Origin: Embleya sp042956465
GTDB lineage: Bacteria > Actinomycetota > Actinomycetes > Streptomycetales > Streptomycetaceae
NCBI RefSeq assembly: GCF_042956465.1
Contig: NZ_JBIBGL010000001.1
Coordinates: forward strand, 682,001-746,000
Length of the DNA stretch: 64,000 nt
Reading direction: 5' to 3'
The translations under genes and the position numbers were made by a program. The notes under the pieces are model-generated. The model did not search any database. It saw only the letters and a program-made list of their open reading frames with translations, and had not been told where the DNA came from. Below are positions 17,315 through 28,920 of this stretch, piece by piece (within the stretch, counting starts at the first letter, position 1; each line of letters opens with the position of its first letter).

Positions 17315-18736
17315 ATGATCCAGACACGCGCGCTGACCAAGAGATACGGCGGCATCGTGGCCGTCGACGACCTGTCCTTCGACGTGCTCCCCGGCAAGGT
17401 CACGGCACTGCTCGGGCCCAACGGCGCGGGCAAGTCGACCACCCTGCGGCTGATGCTCGACCTGGAGCGCGGCGGGGGCGAGACGCTGTACGACGGCCGG
17501 CGCTACCGCCGGCTGCGCCGCCCCGCCGCCCGCGTCGGCGCCTGCGTGGGCCCCGCGGGCGCACATCCGGGACGCCGGGTGCGGGCGCACCTGCGGATGC
17601 TCGCGGCGGCCGGCCGGATCCCGGCGCGCCGGGTGGACGAGGTGCTCGACCTGGTCGGGCTGACCCCGGTGGCGGGCGCCCGGGTCCGGGTGCTCTCCGC
17701 GGGCGCGCTCGGCCGACTCGGGCTGGCCGGCGCCCTGCTCGGGGATCCGGGCACGTTGGTGCTGGACGAACCGGCGAGCGGTCTGGACCCGCAAGGAGTG
17801 CGCTGGCTGCGCGACTTCCTGCGCGCCTACGCGGCCGACGGCCGGACGGTCCTGGTCGCCGGGCACGTCCTGGCCGAGACCGCGCACTGCGCGGACCGGG
17901 TCCTGGTGATCAGCCGGGGTCGCCTGGTCGCGGACGAATCGGCGGCCGACTTCCTGCGTCGCGGGGTACGGGCCGGCGTTTCGGTGCGCACCCCGCAGGT
18001 GGCCCGACTGTCCGCGCTGTTGCAGGCCGAGGGCGTGCACGCCGCCCGTTCCGGCGGCACCACGCTCACCGTGACCGGCGCGGACCGGGCCAGGGTCGGC
18101 GAGATCGCCTTCCGCGGCGGGATCCTGCTGCACGAGTTGGCCGAACGCGAGCCCGGCGTCGGCGACGCGTTCACCGATGTGATCACCCGCCGGCGTGAGC
18201 GGACGCAGCTCGCCGGGGACGAGGACGCCCGCGTCGAGCGATCGACCGGGATCGACCCGGGCGGGATCGACCCGACGACCCGGCCCACCGAGGAACTCGT
18301 CGGACCGGGATCCGAGTTCGTCCGCGCGGCGGCACCGGCGGCGGCGCTCGCCGGCGCGGCGCCGACGACCGTGCTCGGGACGGGGTTCGATCCCGGCCCC
18401 GACCCCGAGCCGCACCCGGCCCGGCAGCACGCGCAGGCCCCGCCGGCAACCACACCGGCGACCGGCCGCGACACCGCCGCCATGGCCGTACCCGAGGCCC
18501 CTCGGGTCATCGAGTCGCACATCGACCCCGGCATCACCCCCGCCGTCGACCCGAACCCCCGGACGCCGGTCGCGCCGCACACGCGCCCGATCGACGAGAT
18601 CGCCACCGGCAGCGGCCGGAGCGGCGAGCCGGATCCGAACGAGGCGCCCGCCGCACTGCCGCCGAGGCGCCGATTCGCCCGCACCTGGCGTTCCACCGAG
18701 CGCGCCGAGCAGACCGACGAGGTGAGAAGCGCATGA
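17315..18736 (+). CDS. ABC transporter ATP-binding protein with long C-terminal tail
   Basis: 473 residues. Walker A is GPNGAGKST, Walker B/D-loop LVLDEPASGLDP and the switch His lies in LVAGHVLAE. The signature that should read LSGGQ reads LSAGA, a departure that may lower ATPase turnover. The canonical domain ends near residue 300; the remaining 170 residues are Pro/Ala/Asp-rich and probably disordered. It powers the permease encoded by the next gene, which overlaps by 4 bp. ATG 17315 was preferred to ATG 17309 because GAGGAG then has a spacing of 8. Together they resemble two-gene ABC-2-type exporters located next to whiH in Streptomyces. Confidence 0.85.
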   Translation: MIQTRALTKRYGGIVAVDDLSFDVLPGKVTALLGPNGAGKSTTLRLMLDLERGGGETLYDGRRYRRLRRPAARVGACVGPAGAHPGRRVRAHLRMLAAAGRIPARRVDEVLDLVGLTPVAGARVRVLSAGALGRLGLAGALLGDPGTLVLDEPASGLDPQGVRWLRDFLRAYAADGRTVLVAGHVLAETAHCADRVLVISRGRLVADESAADFLRRGVRAGVSVRTPQVARLSALLQAEGVHAARSGGTTLTVTGADRARVGEIAFRGGILLHELAEREPGVGDAFTDVITRRRERTQLAGDEDARVERSTGIDPGGIDPTTRPTEELVGPGSEFVRAAAPAAALAGAAPTTVLGTGFDPGPDPEPHPARQHAQAPPATTPATGRDTAAMAVPEAPRVIESHIDPGITPAVDPNPRTPVAPHTRPIDEIATGSGRSGEPDPNEAPAALPPRRRFARTWRSTERAEQTDEVRSA

Positions 18737-19491
18737 GCGCGATCAGGTACGAACTCGTGCGAGCCCGCAGCCTGCGCACGACATGGTGGGGCCTCCTGGG
18801 CCTGCTCGCGCTCGCCGCCGGCGCGACATGGGTGGCGGCCCGCCAGGCCGGCGCCGTCCCGATCGGCTCCGCCGAGGCGGCTCGCCTGGTCACCGCGGGG
18901 CCCGGCCGCACCCCTGTATTGATCCCCGTGATCATGCTGGCGACCGCGCTCGCCTGTGCGCGCGAGCAGCGTCGGGACGCGCTGCCCACCCTGTTGCTCG
19001 CGCTGCCCCGGCGCGGGCGGGTGTACCTGGCCAAGCTGGTCGGCACCGCGCTCGCGGCCGTCGTGGTCGCCGTCCTGGCGGTGGCCGCGAGCGTCGGCAC
19101 GGCCCGCGCCGTATTCGGTCCGACCTTTCCCGACACCGCGGCGATCGAGGCCCCGGCACCGCGGATCCTGGCCGGATTCGTCGCCTACGTGCTGCTCGCC
19201 GCGGTCCTCGGCCTGGCGATCGGCACGCTGTCCCGCGGTGCCCCGTTGATCGCGATCGCCGCCGCGGCGCTGCCCGCCGGGGCCGAACGACTGATCGCGG
19301 CGGCCGTTTCGGCCGGTGTCCCGCCGGCGCACCGGGACCTCGTGCGCTACCTTCCGTTCCGCGCCGCGGACCGCATGCTCGCCGGCACCGACGGCGGCCT
19401 GTCGCCGATGGTCGGCGGCTCGGTCCTGGCCGCAACCACGCTCGTGCTCACCGTCCTCGCGTTGATCACGTTCACCCGCCGACGGGCTTAG
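18733..19491 (+). CDS. ABC-2-type membrane permease
   Basis: 252 residues with about six hydrophobic helices: a first one after RSLRTTWWG, a pair around residues 55-115, two in the middle (PRILAGFVAYVLLAAVLGLA, LIAIAAAALPAG) and a last one (VLAATTLVLTVLALITF) before an RRRA end. The start ATGA overlaps the ATPase stop, so the two are translationally coupled. Substrate is unknown. No ligand-binding lipoprotein is present, which favours export. Confidence 0.82.
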   Translation: MSAIRYELVRARSLRTTWWGLLGLLALAAGATWVAARQAGAVPIGSAEAARLVTAGPGRTPVLIPVIMLATALACAREQRRDALPTLLLALPRRGRVYLAKLVGTALAAVVVAVLAVAASVGTARAVFGPTFPDTAAIEAPAPRILAGFVAYVLLAAVLGLAIGTLSRGAPLIAIAAAALPAGAERLIAAAVSAGVPPAHRDLVRYLPFRAADRMLAGTDGGLSPMVGGSVLAATTLVLTVLALITFTRRRA

Positions 19492-19631
19492 GACCGACCC
19501 CGGGACGGGTGGGGCCGGGGCCGGCGGACGTCACACTTTCGGACGATCGACCCGCAAGGTAGATCACCCTTTCGTGTGTTTTTCAGCCGAGAGCGGGTTT
19601 GCCGCTCAAGCCGGGCCCGTTCGAGGCCGAG

Positions 19632-20519
19632 ATGGAGAGCGTGAGTATCGCTGCCCATCAGACAATGACCCACGCCCCGGCGAGCGGCTCGGCCGACGCG
19701 TTCCGCGCCGGCGAGCCGGGCGCCGCCGGCACCGACCCGATGTCCCGCCGGCCGTACGTGTGGGACGGACCCGACCTGGAACCGGCCCGCGCCGTGCGCA
19801 AACCCGGCGTCGGCCGCGGCCGCGGCCTGCACGGCCAACTCGTCCAGCAGCTCGGCCAGATGATCGTCGCGGGCGAGGTGGGCGCCGAACGCCCGCTGGT
19901 GCCCGAGGAGATCGGCCAGCGCTTCGAGGTGTCCCGGACCGTGGTGCGCGAATCGCTCCGAGTCCTGGAGGCCAAGGGCCTGGTCAGCGCCCGGCCCAAC
20001 GTCGGCACCCGGGTGCGCCCGGTGAGCGACTGGAACCTGCTCGATCCTGACGTGATCGAGTGGCGCGCATGCGGCCCGCAGCGCGACTCGCAGCGCCGTG
20101 AACTCTTCGAACTGCGCTGGGGCATCGAGCCGCTCGCCGCGCACATGGCCGCGTGTCGCAACCACCCGGAGATCGTCCGTCGACTCGGCGACGTCGTGGA
20201 GATCATGCAGCGGGCCGTCGCCCAGCCCGACCCGCTGACCTTCAGCCGCGCCGACGCGGAGTTCCACGGTCTGCTGCTCCAGGTCGCGGGCAACCGGATG
20301 CTCGACCACCTCGCGAGCATCCTGGCCGCCGCACTCCAGGTGTCCGGCGGGCACGTGGCCGGCTGCGAGCACCTCTCCGAGGCGTCGGTGGCGCTGCACG
20401 CGCGCCTGGTCGACGCGGTCGCCGCCGGCGACGGCGAGAGCGCCGAGGCCGCCATGCGCTCCCTGCTGGCCGTGCACCCCGAAGTGGACCGCCAGTTCCC
20501 CGCCCCGCGCGAGGGCTGA
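19632..20519 (+). CDS. whiH: GntR/FadR-type sporulation regulator WhiH
   Basis: 295 residues. The winged helix occupies about 65-135 (LVPEEIGQRFEVSRTVVRES, then RVLEAKGLVSARPNVGTRV); the C-terminal FCD effector domain follows with a full metal-type set: Asp and His in ADAEFH, His in VALHARL and His in LLAVH. In S. coelicolor whiH lies directly before hrdB and acts in aerial-hypha septation; length, fold and position agree here. The ATG at 19632 has GAGG upstream; a GTG at 19641 is possible. I found no convincing sigma-WhiG-type promoter in the 140 bp upstream. Confidence 0.85.
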   Translation: MESVSIAAHQTMTHAPASGSADAFRAGEPGAAGTDPMSRRPYVWDGPDLEPARAVRKPGVGRGRGLHGQLVQQLGQMIVAGEVGAERPLVPEEIGQRFEVSRTVVRESLRVLEAKGLVSARPNVGTRVRPVSDWNLLDPDVIEWRACGPQRDSQRRELFELRWGIEPLAAHMAACRNHPEIVRRLGDVVEIMQRAVAQPDPLTFSRADAEFHGLLLQVAGNRMLDHLASILAAALQVSGGHVAGCEHLSEASVALHARLVDAVAAGDGESAEAAMRSLLAVHPEVDRQFPAPREG

Positions 20520-20734
20520 TCCGCAACCGGGGACAGCGCCACGCGGGAGGCACGCATCGCCCCTTCGCCGACCCGACGCACGGGTCGACGAGGGGGCGCG
20601 CGTATGTCCGAGTCCGTCCGCTTATCCGATGTACGGAGAGTTCGGGCCAAAACTCACGGTGAGGGGGTTCGCGTGCGTACTCTCGATATCTGACTCGCCG
20701 GCCCGGAATTGCCAACAGGTGGGGTTGTGAGGCA

Positions 20735-22372
20735 ATGAACGACGACAAGGTCGGATGCGAGCGGCCCGCAGGGATCGACGCGGCGCTGTTGGCAACCTTG
20801 ACCAGCCAGGGATCGACGGCATTCGCTTTCTACGACCGGCAGTTGCACTGTCGGCGGGTCAGTGGCGCACTCGCCCGGCTGGCCGGCCGTGCGGCCGAGG
20901 ACCTGCTCGGCCGACGTCCCGACGAGGTCCATCCGCCGGCCCGGGCCCGCCGGATCGAGGCGGCCCTCTCCCGCGTGCTGACCCGCGGCGAACCGCACGT
21001 GGAGACCCACGCGGGCCACGCCCACGACGGCGGCGACCCGGTCGACCCGGTCGGCGCGGCCTGCCCCGACGGACGCGAACGGGCGTACGAATCCCAGTGG
21101 TTGCCGGTGCGCGACCCGGTGGACGAGGCCGGTCCGGTGATCGGCGTCCTGCTGGTGGTGCGCGACATCACCGAGCAGCGGCGCTGTGAGGACCTCCTGC
21201 GGTCCAGCCAGTGGCGGACCGCCAGACTCCAGGCGATGACCGCGCGGATCGCCGGCACGCTCAGCGTGCCCGAGGTGGAGGAGGCGGTCGGCGACCTGGG
21301 CGCCGGCATCGCCGCCGTGTGCTCGGAGGCCTACCTGTTGGACGAGACCGCGCCGGTGTACCCGTGGCCGAACGTGCCCGCACAGCGCACCGTCGCCCGC
21401 CGCCGCGGCCTGCCCGCACACTGGTCTGCGGAGTTGGTGGCCGCGGTGACCGACGGCATCGCGCAGTACACCTCGAACGACGGCCCGGGCGCGTCCCGGG
21501 TGATCCTGCCGCTGGTCGGCTCCGGCGCCCCGCTGGGCGTACTGCGCTACACCTTCGACGACGGCCGTGTGTTCGACCCGGACGACCGGATCTTCCTGGA
21601 GGCGTTCGCGGGCCAGTGTGCGCTGGCCATCGAGCGCTCGCGGCTGTACGAGCGCGAGCACCGCACCGCCGTGGCACTGCAGCGCAGCCTGCTGCCCGAG
21701 CGCCTGCCGGCGGTGCGCGGCGTCGAGTTCGGCTTCCGCTACCTGCCCGGCGCACCCGACTTCGAGGTCGGCGGCGACTGGTACGACGTGTTCCAACTGC
21801 CGGACGGGCGGGTGGCGATCGTGGTCGGCGACGTGATCGGCAAGGGCCTGACCGCGGCGGCCGGCATGGGCCGGGTCCGCTCGGCCCTGCGCGCGCTCGC
21901 CTTCACCGACCCCGAACCGGCCGCCGTACTCACCGGCCTGGACCGGCTGTTCACCGCGACCGAGGACGACGAGTCGCTGACCACACTGGTGTACGCCGTG
22001 GTGGATCCCGCGACCGGCCTGCTCGACCTCGCCGACGCCGGCCACCTGCCCGTGGTGCTCGTCTCGGCCGACGGAACGGCCAAACTCGTGGAGATCGGCG
22101 AGGAGTCGACGCCCCTGGGAGTCGCGGAACGGCGGACGCAACACACCATCCGACTCGATCCGGGAGACATCCTGATCGGCTTCTCGGACGGCCTCGTGGA
22201 GACCCGCGGGCGCGGTCTCGACGAGGGCCTGGCCGACCTCGTGGAGATCGCCCGCGGGACCAACGAGGGCCTGGAGGCGCTGCTCACCGACATCCTGGAA
22301 GGGCTGCTCGGGGACCGGGATCGAGACGACGACGTGACCATCCTGGGGGTGCGGATCACCGGTGACGCGTAA
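20735..22372 (+). CDS. PAS-GAF-PP2C (SpoIIE/RsbU-type) serine phosphatase
   Basis: 545 residues. A PAS-like sensor (about 25-145, ending in GVLLVVRDITEQRRCEDLL) and a GAF domain (about 165-300) precede a PP2C phosphatase with all metal-binding acids: GGDWYDVFQLPDGR, VVGDVIGKG, DAGHLP, GFSDGLVETRG and DRDDDVTILG. Such enzymes dephosphorylate anti-anti-sigma proteins and so release sigma factors; no kinase domain is fused. It lies between whiH and hrdB, 263 bp before the hrdB start. No partner anti-sigma or antagonist gene is visible nearby. Confidence 0.9.
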   Translation: MNDDKVGCERPAGIDAALLATLTSQGSTAFAFYDRQLHCRRVSGALARLAGRAAEDLLGRRPDEVHPPARARRIEAALSRVLTRGEPHVETHAGHAHDGGDPVDPVGAACPDGRERAYESQWLPVRDPVDEAGPVIGVLLVVRDITEQRRCEDLLRSSQWRTARLQAMTARIAGTLSVPEVEEAVGDLGAGIAAVCSEAYLLDETAPVYPWPNVPAQRTVARRRGLPAHWSAELVAAVTDGIAQYTSNDGPGASRVILPLVGSGAPLGVLRYTFDDGRVFDPDDRIFLEAFAGQCALAIERSRLYEREHRTAVALQRSLLPERLPAVRGVEFGFRYLPGAPDFEVGGDWYDVFQLPDGRVAIVVGDVIGKGLTAAAGMGRVRSALRALAFTDPEPAAVLTGLDRLFTATEDDESLTTLVYAVVDPATGLLDLADAGHLPVVLVSADGTAKLVEIGEESTPLGVAERRTQHTIRLDPGDILIGFSDGLVETRGRGLDEGLADLVEIARGTNEGLEALLTDILEGLLGDRDRDDDVTILGVRITGDA

Positions 22373-22635
22373 GTCGGATCCCTCACACAGGGTGTGGCGC
22401 GCGCCGCAAGGGGGAACCGTGTGAGCTGCACCACCGAACGGGTGCGTAACACTTCTTCGCCTGGCCCGATGAGTACGAAGGTGGCAGCCGTTCGGGAATA
22501 GCAAAACAGGCCGCTGCGCTGATCCGAGCGCAATCGGTTTGCCGGAACCACGCTGTCCGCCCGAGTGTCGTTCGCTTGGCGGCGCCTGCCTGTGCACCAG
22601 GCCGTGACGCCGTCCAGATCGTCGAGAGGTTGTTT
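22373..22635 (+). promoter_or_regulatory. hrdB upstream leader/promoter region
   Basis: 263 bp without a gene between the phosphatase stop and the hrdB GTG. It is less GC-rich than its surroundings in places (around 22493-22510) and has a GGAACC at 22413-22418 that could serve as an ECF-type -35. Streptomyces hrdB is known to be driven partly by an ECF sigma factor; I could not fix a matching -10 with normal spacing, so promoter positions are not assigned. Confidence 0.4.
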
Positions 22636-24246
<1,611 letters not shown>

Positions 24247-24297
24247 GCGTCGGCGCGGCCCCGGCGGGCCGCGGCGCACCGCACGACGCACGACATC

Positions 24298-24322
24298 GGC
24301 CCCGGATACACCATCCGGGGCC
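24298..24322 (+). terminator. hrdB hairpin terminator
   Basis: Perfect 9-bp stem, GGCCCCGGA and TCCGGGGCC, with loop TACACCA, 51 bp after the hrdB stop. No strong T run follows. Confidence 0.65.
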
Positions 24323-24432
24323 TGCGTGTGTGCGTTCGGCGAGGAAATCACCCGTTCGCGCAGAGCGAGGGTTCCGGACGGCCACGCTGGGGCACCGGCC
24401 TCTACCTGACGGTAGCCGGCGAGAGGTTCCCC

Positions 24433-25290
24433 ATGATGGTGCGAGCGCCCGAGCGGAACAGACGCAGCAATTTCCGGCGGTACAGACGAGGATCGACGGT
24501 CGCGCTTGCCGCGGTCGTGACGGCGGGAGTCCTGACGGGCGCCACGCCCTCCGGCCCGCCGCGCGTGGTGGTCGGCGGGACCCCCGCGGACACCGCGACC
24601 TATCCGTGGGCGGTGGCCCTGTCCAGTCGGGCCGAGTACGGCTCCGCACGATCGGGACAGTTCTGCGGCGGGACGCTGATCGCACCCACCAAGGTGCTGA
24701 CCGCCGCGCACTGCATGTACGACGCGAACGGCAGGCGCGACGACCGCCCGGACCTGAAGGTGATCCAGGGCCGGACCGACCTGCGCACCACGCAGGGCCG
24801 CGAGGTGGCGGTCGGCGAGGTGTATGTGAATCCGTCCTTCGATCCGGGTTCGATCTCCGGCGACTGGGCGGTGCTCACCCTGGACGAGCCGCTCGGCACC
24901 GGCGTCGCATCGGTGGTGGAACAGGGCGCGAGCGTCTATGCGAGTGGCACCGCCTCGACCGTGGTCGGGTGGGGTGACACCACGGGTAACGGCGACTACT
25001 CCTCGACACTGCGACAGGTCACCGTGCCACTGGTGTCCGATGCGACCTGCGGGACCGCGTACCCGGGCGGGCGGCTCGGGACGTACGACGCCGCCGCGAT
25101 GGTGTGCGCCGGTGAGCGGCAGGGTGGCAAGGACGCATGCAGTGCGGACAGCGGCGGGCCGCTCCTGGTGGCCGGCCGGGTCGCGGGGATCGTCTCGTGG
25201 GGCGACGGATGTGCCCTGCCGGGTAAACCGGGCGTCTACACCCGGGTCGCCGCGTTCGCCCGGGACATCCGGGATGCCGCCGGATTGTGA
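24433..25290 (+). CDS. Secreted trypsin-like serine protease (S1)
   Basis: 285 residues. An arginine-rich n-region and hydrophobic core (STVALAAVVTAGVLTGA) form a signal peptide of about 40 residues. The mature part begins PRVVVGGTPADTATYPWAVA. The catalytic triad is His in TAAHC, Asp in GDWAVLTL and Ser in SADSGGPLL; Asp in KDACSADSGG sits at the bottom of the S1 pocket and predicts cleavage after Lys/Arg. Cysteines pair as in trypsin (FCGG with AAHC, and three near the end). ATG 24433 has GAGAGG upstream; ATG 24436 is also in frame. In S. coelicolor a serine protease likewise follows hrdB. Confidence 0.92.
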   Translation: MMVRAPERNRRSNFRRYRRGSTVALAAVVTAGVLTGATPSGPPRVVVGGTPADTATYPWAVALSSRAEYGSARSGQFCGGTLIAPTKVLTAAHCMYDANGRRDDRPDLKVIQGRTDLRTTQGREVAVGEVYVNPSFDPGSISGDWAVLTLDEPLGTGVASVVEQGASVYASGTASTVVGWGDTTGNGDYSSTLRQVTVPLVSDATCGTAYPGGRLGTYDAAAMVCAGERQGGKDACSADSGGPLLVAGRVAGIVSWGDGCALPGKPGVYTRVAAFARDIRDAAGL

Positions 25291-25344
25291 GGGATATCAC
25301 GCGCCTTTCGGGCGCCGGCCGCCCCCGTGGGTGACCATGACAGA

Positions 25345-25382
25345 CGCCGATGGCGGCCACCTCGCGGTGGCCGCCATCGGCG
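25345..25382. terminator. Bidirectional terminator
   Basis: Perfect 17-bp stem with arms starting CGCCGATGGC and ending GCCATCGGCG around loop TCGC. It lies between the convergent protease and DUF7455 genes and can serve both strands. Confidence 0.8.
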
Positions 25383-25423
25383 CGATGTCTGCTCGTCGGG
25401 ATCTCAGAGGGTCGGCTGTCTGG

Positions 25424-25654
25424 TCAGTTGTCGTCGTCCGGTGCGGTAACGGGGACCGCCGTGAGGCGGTCGGTCTCGTCCTGTATCTCCACGGCCACCT
25501 TCCGAAGTTCAGGCTCGAACTTGCGGGCGTGGTGCGCACAGAACAGCAGTTCGCCGCCGCTGGAAAGGACAACCCGAAGGTATGCCTGGGCGCCGCACCG
25601 ATCACAACGGTCGGCGGCCGTCAACGGACTGGCGGGTGTCAGAACCGAATTCAC
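25424..25654 (-). CDS. DUF7455 small zinc-binding protein
   Basis: 76 residues. LTAADRCDRCGAQAYLRV and LLFCAHHARKF provide CxxC and CxHH, a four-ligand zinc site. A helical end EIQDETDRLTAVP follows. This short family is conserved next to parE in streptomycetes; function unknown. The GTG start follows AGAGG with a spacing of five. Its promoter lies in the 385-bp gap shared with parE. Confidence 0.85.
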   Translation of the reverse strand: MNSVLTPASPLTAADRCDRCGAQAYLRVVLSSGGELLFCAHHARKFEPELRKVAVEIQDETDRLTAVPVTAPDDDN

Positions 25655-26039
25655 GTCGCCTCTTCTCTACTCGACGAAGCCTTCATCGATGTCCAACATC
25701 AAATCAGCCTCGAACGTTCCCGGGGTGATCGTGTCATGTTCAACAGCTTCTCGGCACACCCCTTCTGCAACTCATTCCTTGTGCATAGGACGTGCCCTGT
25801 GCGCGTACGGTTCATGCCGGCCACCCGATCGGGTGGTCGAAGATGTGTTCGGATGCCGGCTAGGATGCGGCGGCGAGCCGTCGCCGGGCTGTCTTCCGGC
25901 CCCGGTAGCCTTGCTCTCCGGCGCGACGAGGGTGATCACCGGGCCCGATTTCGTGGGCTCGGACACCGCCGCCGCGCCGTACGGATCGACGCGTTCGCGG
26001 CGATTCGACTACGCGACTACATGCGAGGAGTTGCACCGC
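25655..26039. other. 385-bp divergent promoter region between DUF7455 and parE
   Basis: No gene is credible here. The part at about 25665-25800 is distinctly lower in GC than the surroundings, as expected for promoters. I see no strong inverted repeat. It must hold the start signals for both divergent genes. Confidence 0.5.
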
Positions 26040-28160
<2,121 letters not shown>

Positions 28161-28183
28161 GCACACCGACCTGCCGGTCGTTC

Positions 28184-28225
28184 GCCGGGCCCGAAGGGAT
28201 TCGTCCCTTCGGGCCCGGCTTTTTT
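28184..28225 (+). terminator. Strong intrinsic terminator of parE
   Basis: Perfect 16-bp stem (arms starting GCCGGGCCCG and ending CGGGCCCGGC) with loop TTCG and a run of six T, 23 bp after the stop. The clearest Rho-independent terminator in the window. Confidence 0.92.
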
Positions 28226-28235
28226 CATGATCACC

Positions 28236-28261
28236 ATATCCGGGCCAAATGGTCCGTATAT
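28236..28261. promoter_or_regulatory. 26-bp imperfect palindrome upstream of the DUF485-symporter operon
   Basis: Arms ATATCCGGGCCA and TGGTCCGTATAT around AA pair at 10 of 12 positions. It lies 279 bp before the GTG of the DUF485 gene, just past the parE terminator. Candidate operator; regulator unknown. Confidence 0.4.
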
Positions 28262-28293
28262 CTGGGATAGAAGGACGAATGTCACTCATTGGC

Positions 28294-28308
28294 GTGTGAC
28301 CGTCACAC
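28294..28308. promoter_or_regulatory. 15-bp inverted repeat upstream of the DUF485-symporter operon
   Basis: GTGTGA and TCACAC flank CCG, a perfect 6-bp dyad. The half-site is Crp-like but the spacer (3) is shorter than the Crp spacer (6), so another regulator may bind. Confidence 0.4.
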
Positions 28309-28539
28309 ATCCCGTATCGGCAGGGCTCGGATCCTCGTTGGCCAGACGATTCCACGACGCATGGCGGGGCCAGGTGTGCAGCCGTGCCGGCGGTTCATCC
28401 GTACAGGTGAATCGCGCAGAACCTGGCCGTGCGGCCCGCGCCCGCTGCCCATGCTGAACACCAGTCCCATCGAACGCCTGTCTCGGGGGTTCGGACCGGA
28501 CGGAACCGCGCGGTTCGGCAATCGACGAGGAGAGCTACG

Positions 28540-28920
28540 GTGACGACCAGTTCGTACCGACCCACACCCACCCAGGGTGTGCCGTTCGGCGACCCGGAGC
28601 CGGATTCGCGCGCGGACATCTACCTACGCGTGCAGGCGAGCCCGGAGTTCCAGGAGATCCGGCGCCGCTATCGCGACTTCGTCTTCCCGATGTCGCTCGC
28701 GTTCCTCGCGTGGTACCTGCTCTACGTATTCGCGTCCACCTTCGCGCGCGGCTTCATGGCACACCGGATCCTGGGCGCGTTCAACGTCGCGCTCGCCTTC
28801 GGCCTGCTCCAGTTCGCGAGCACGTTCCTGATCACGTGGTCGTACGCCCGCAATGCGCGCGGCAAGCGCGACCGGGCCGCGCTCAACCTGCGGTGGGAGA
28901 CCCAGGAGATGTTCCGGTGA
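28540..28920 (+). CDS. DUF485 membrane protein
   Basis: 126 residues. A soluble head (SPEFQEIRRRYRDFVFPMS) leads into two transmembrane helices (SLAFLAWYLLYVFAST and LGAFNVALAFGLLQFASTFLI) and an Arg/Lys-rich cytoplasmic end. DUF485 proteins are encoded directly before acetate/pyruvate-type symporters (as yjcH before actP in E. coli) and probably assist them. The stop overlaps the next start by 4 bp. The GTG at 28540 follows GAGGAG. The 379-bp gap before it holds the parE terminator and two dyads. Confidence 0.9.
   Translation: MTTSSYRPTPTQGVPFGDPEPDSRADIYLRVQASPEFQEIRRRYRDFVFPMSLAFLAWYLLYVFASTFARGFMAHRILGAFNVALAFGLLQFASTFLITWSYARNARGKRDRAALNLRWETQEMFR

Noticed and set aside
19492..19631. 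A sigma-WhiG promoter before whiH
   Set aside because: A GCCGAGAG resembles the -10 but no TAAA lies at the right distance, so it was not called.
22576..22635. A 20-residue upstream extension of HrdB
   Set aside because: HrdB is known to begin SASTSR-; the GTG at 22636 gives exactly that.
25350..26039. Extension of the ParE frame 690 bp upstream
   Set aside because: The added sequence has no conservation, crosses the opposite DUF7455 gene and terminator, and the GTG at 26040 has a good ribosome site and the expected N-terminus.
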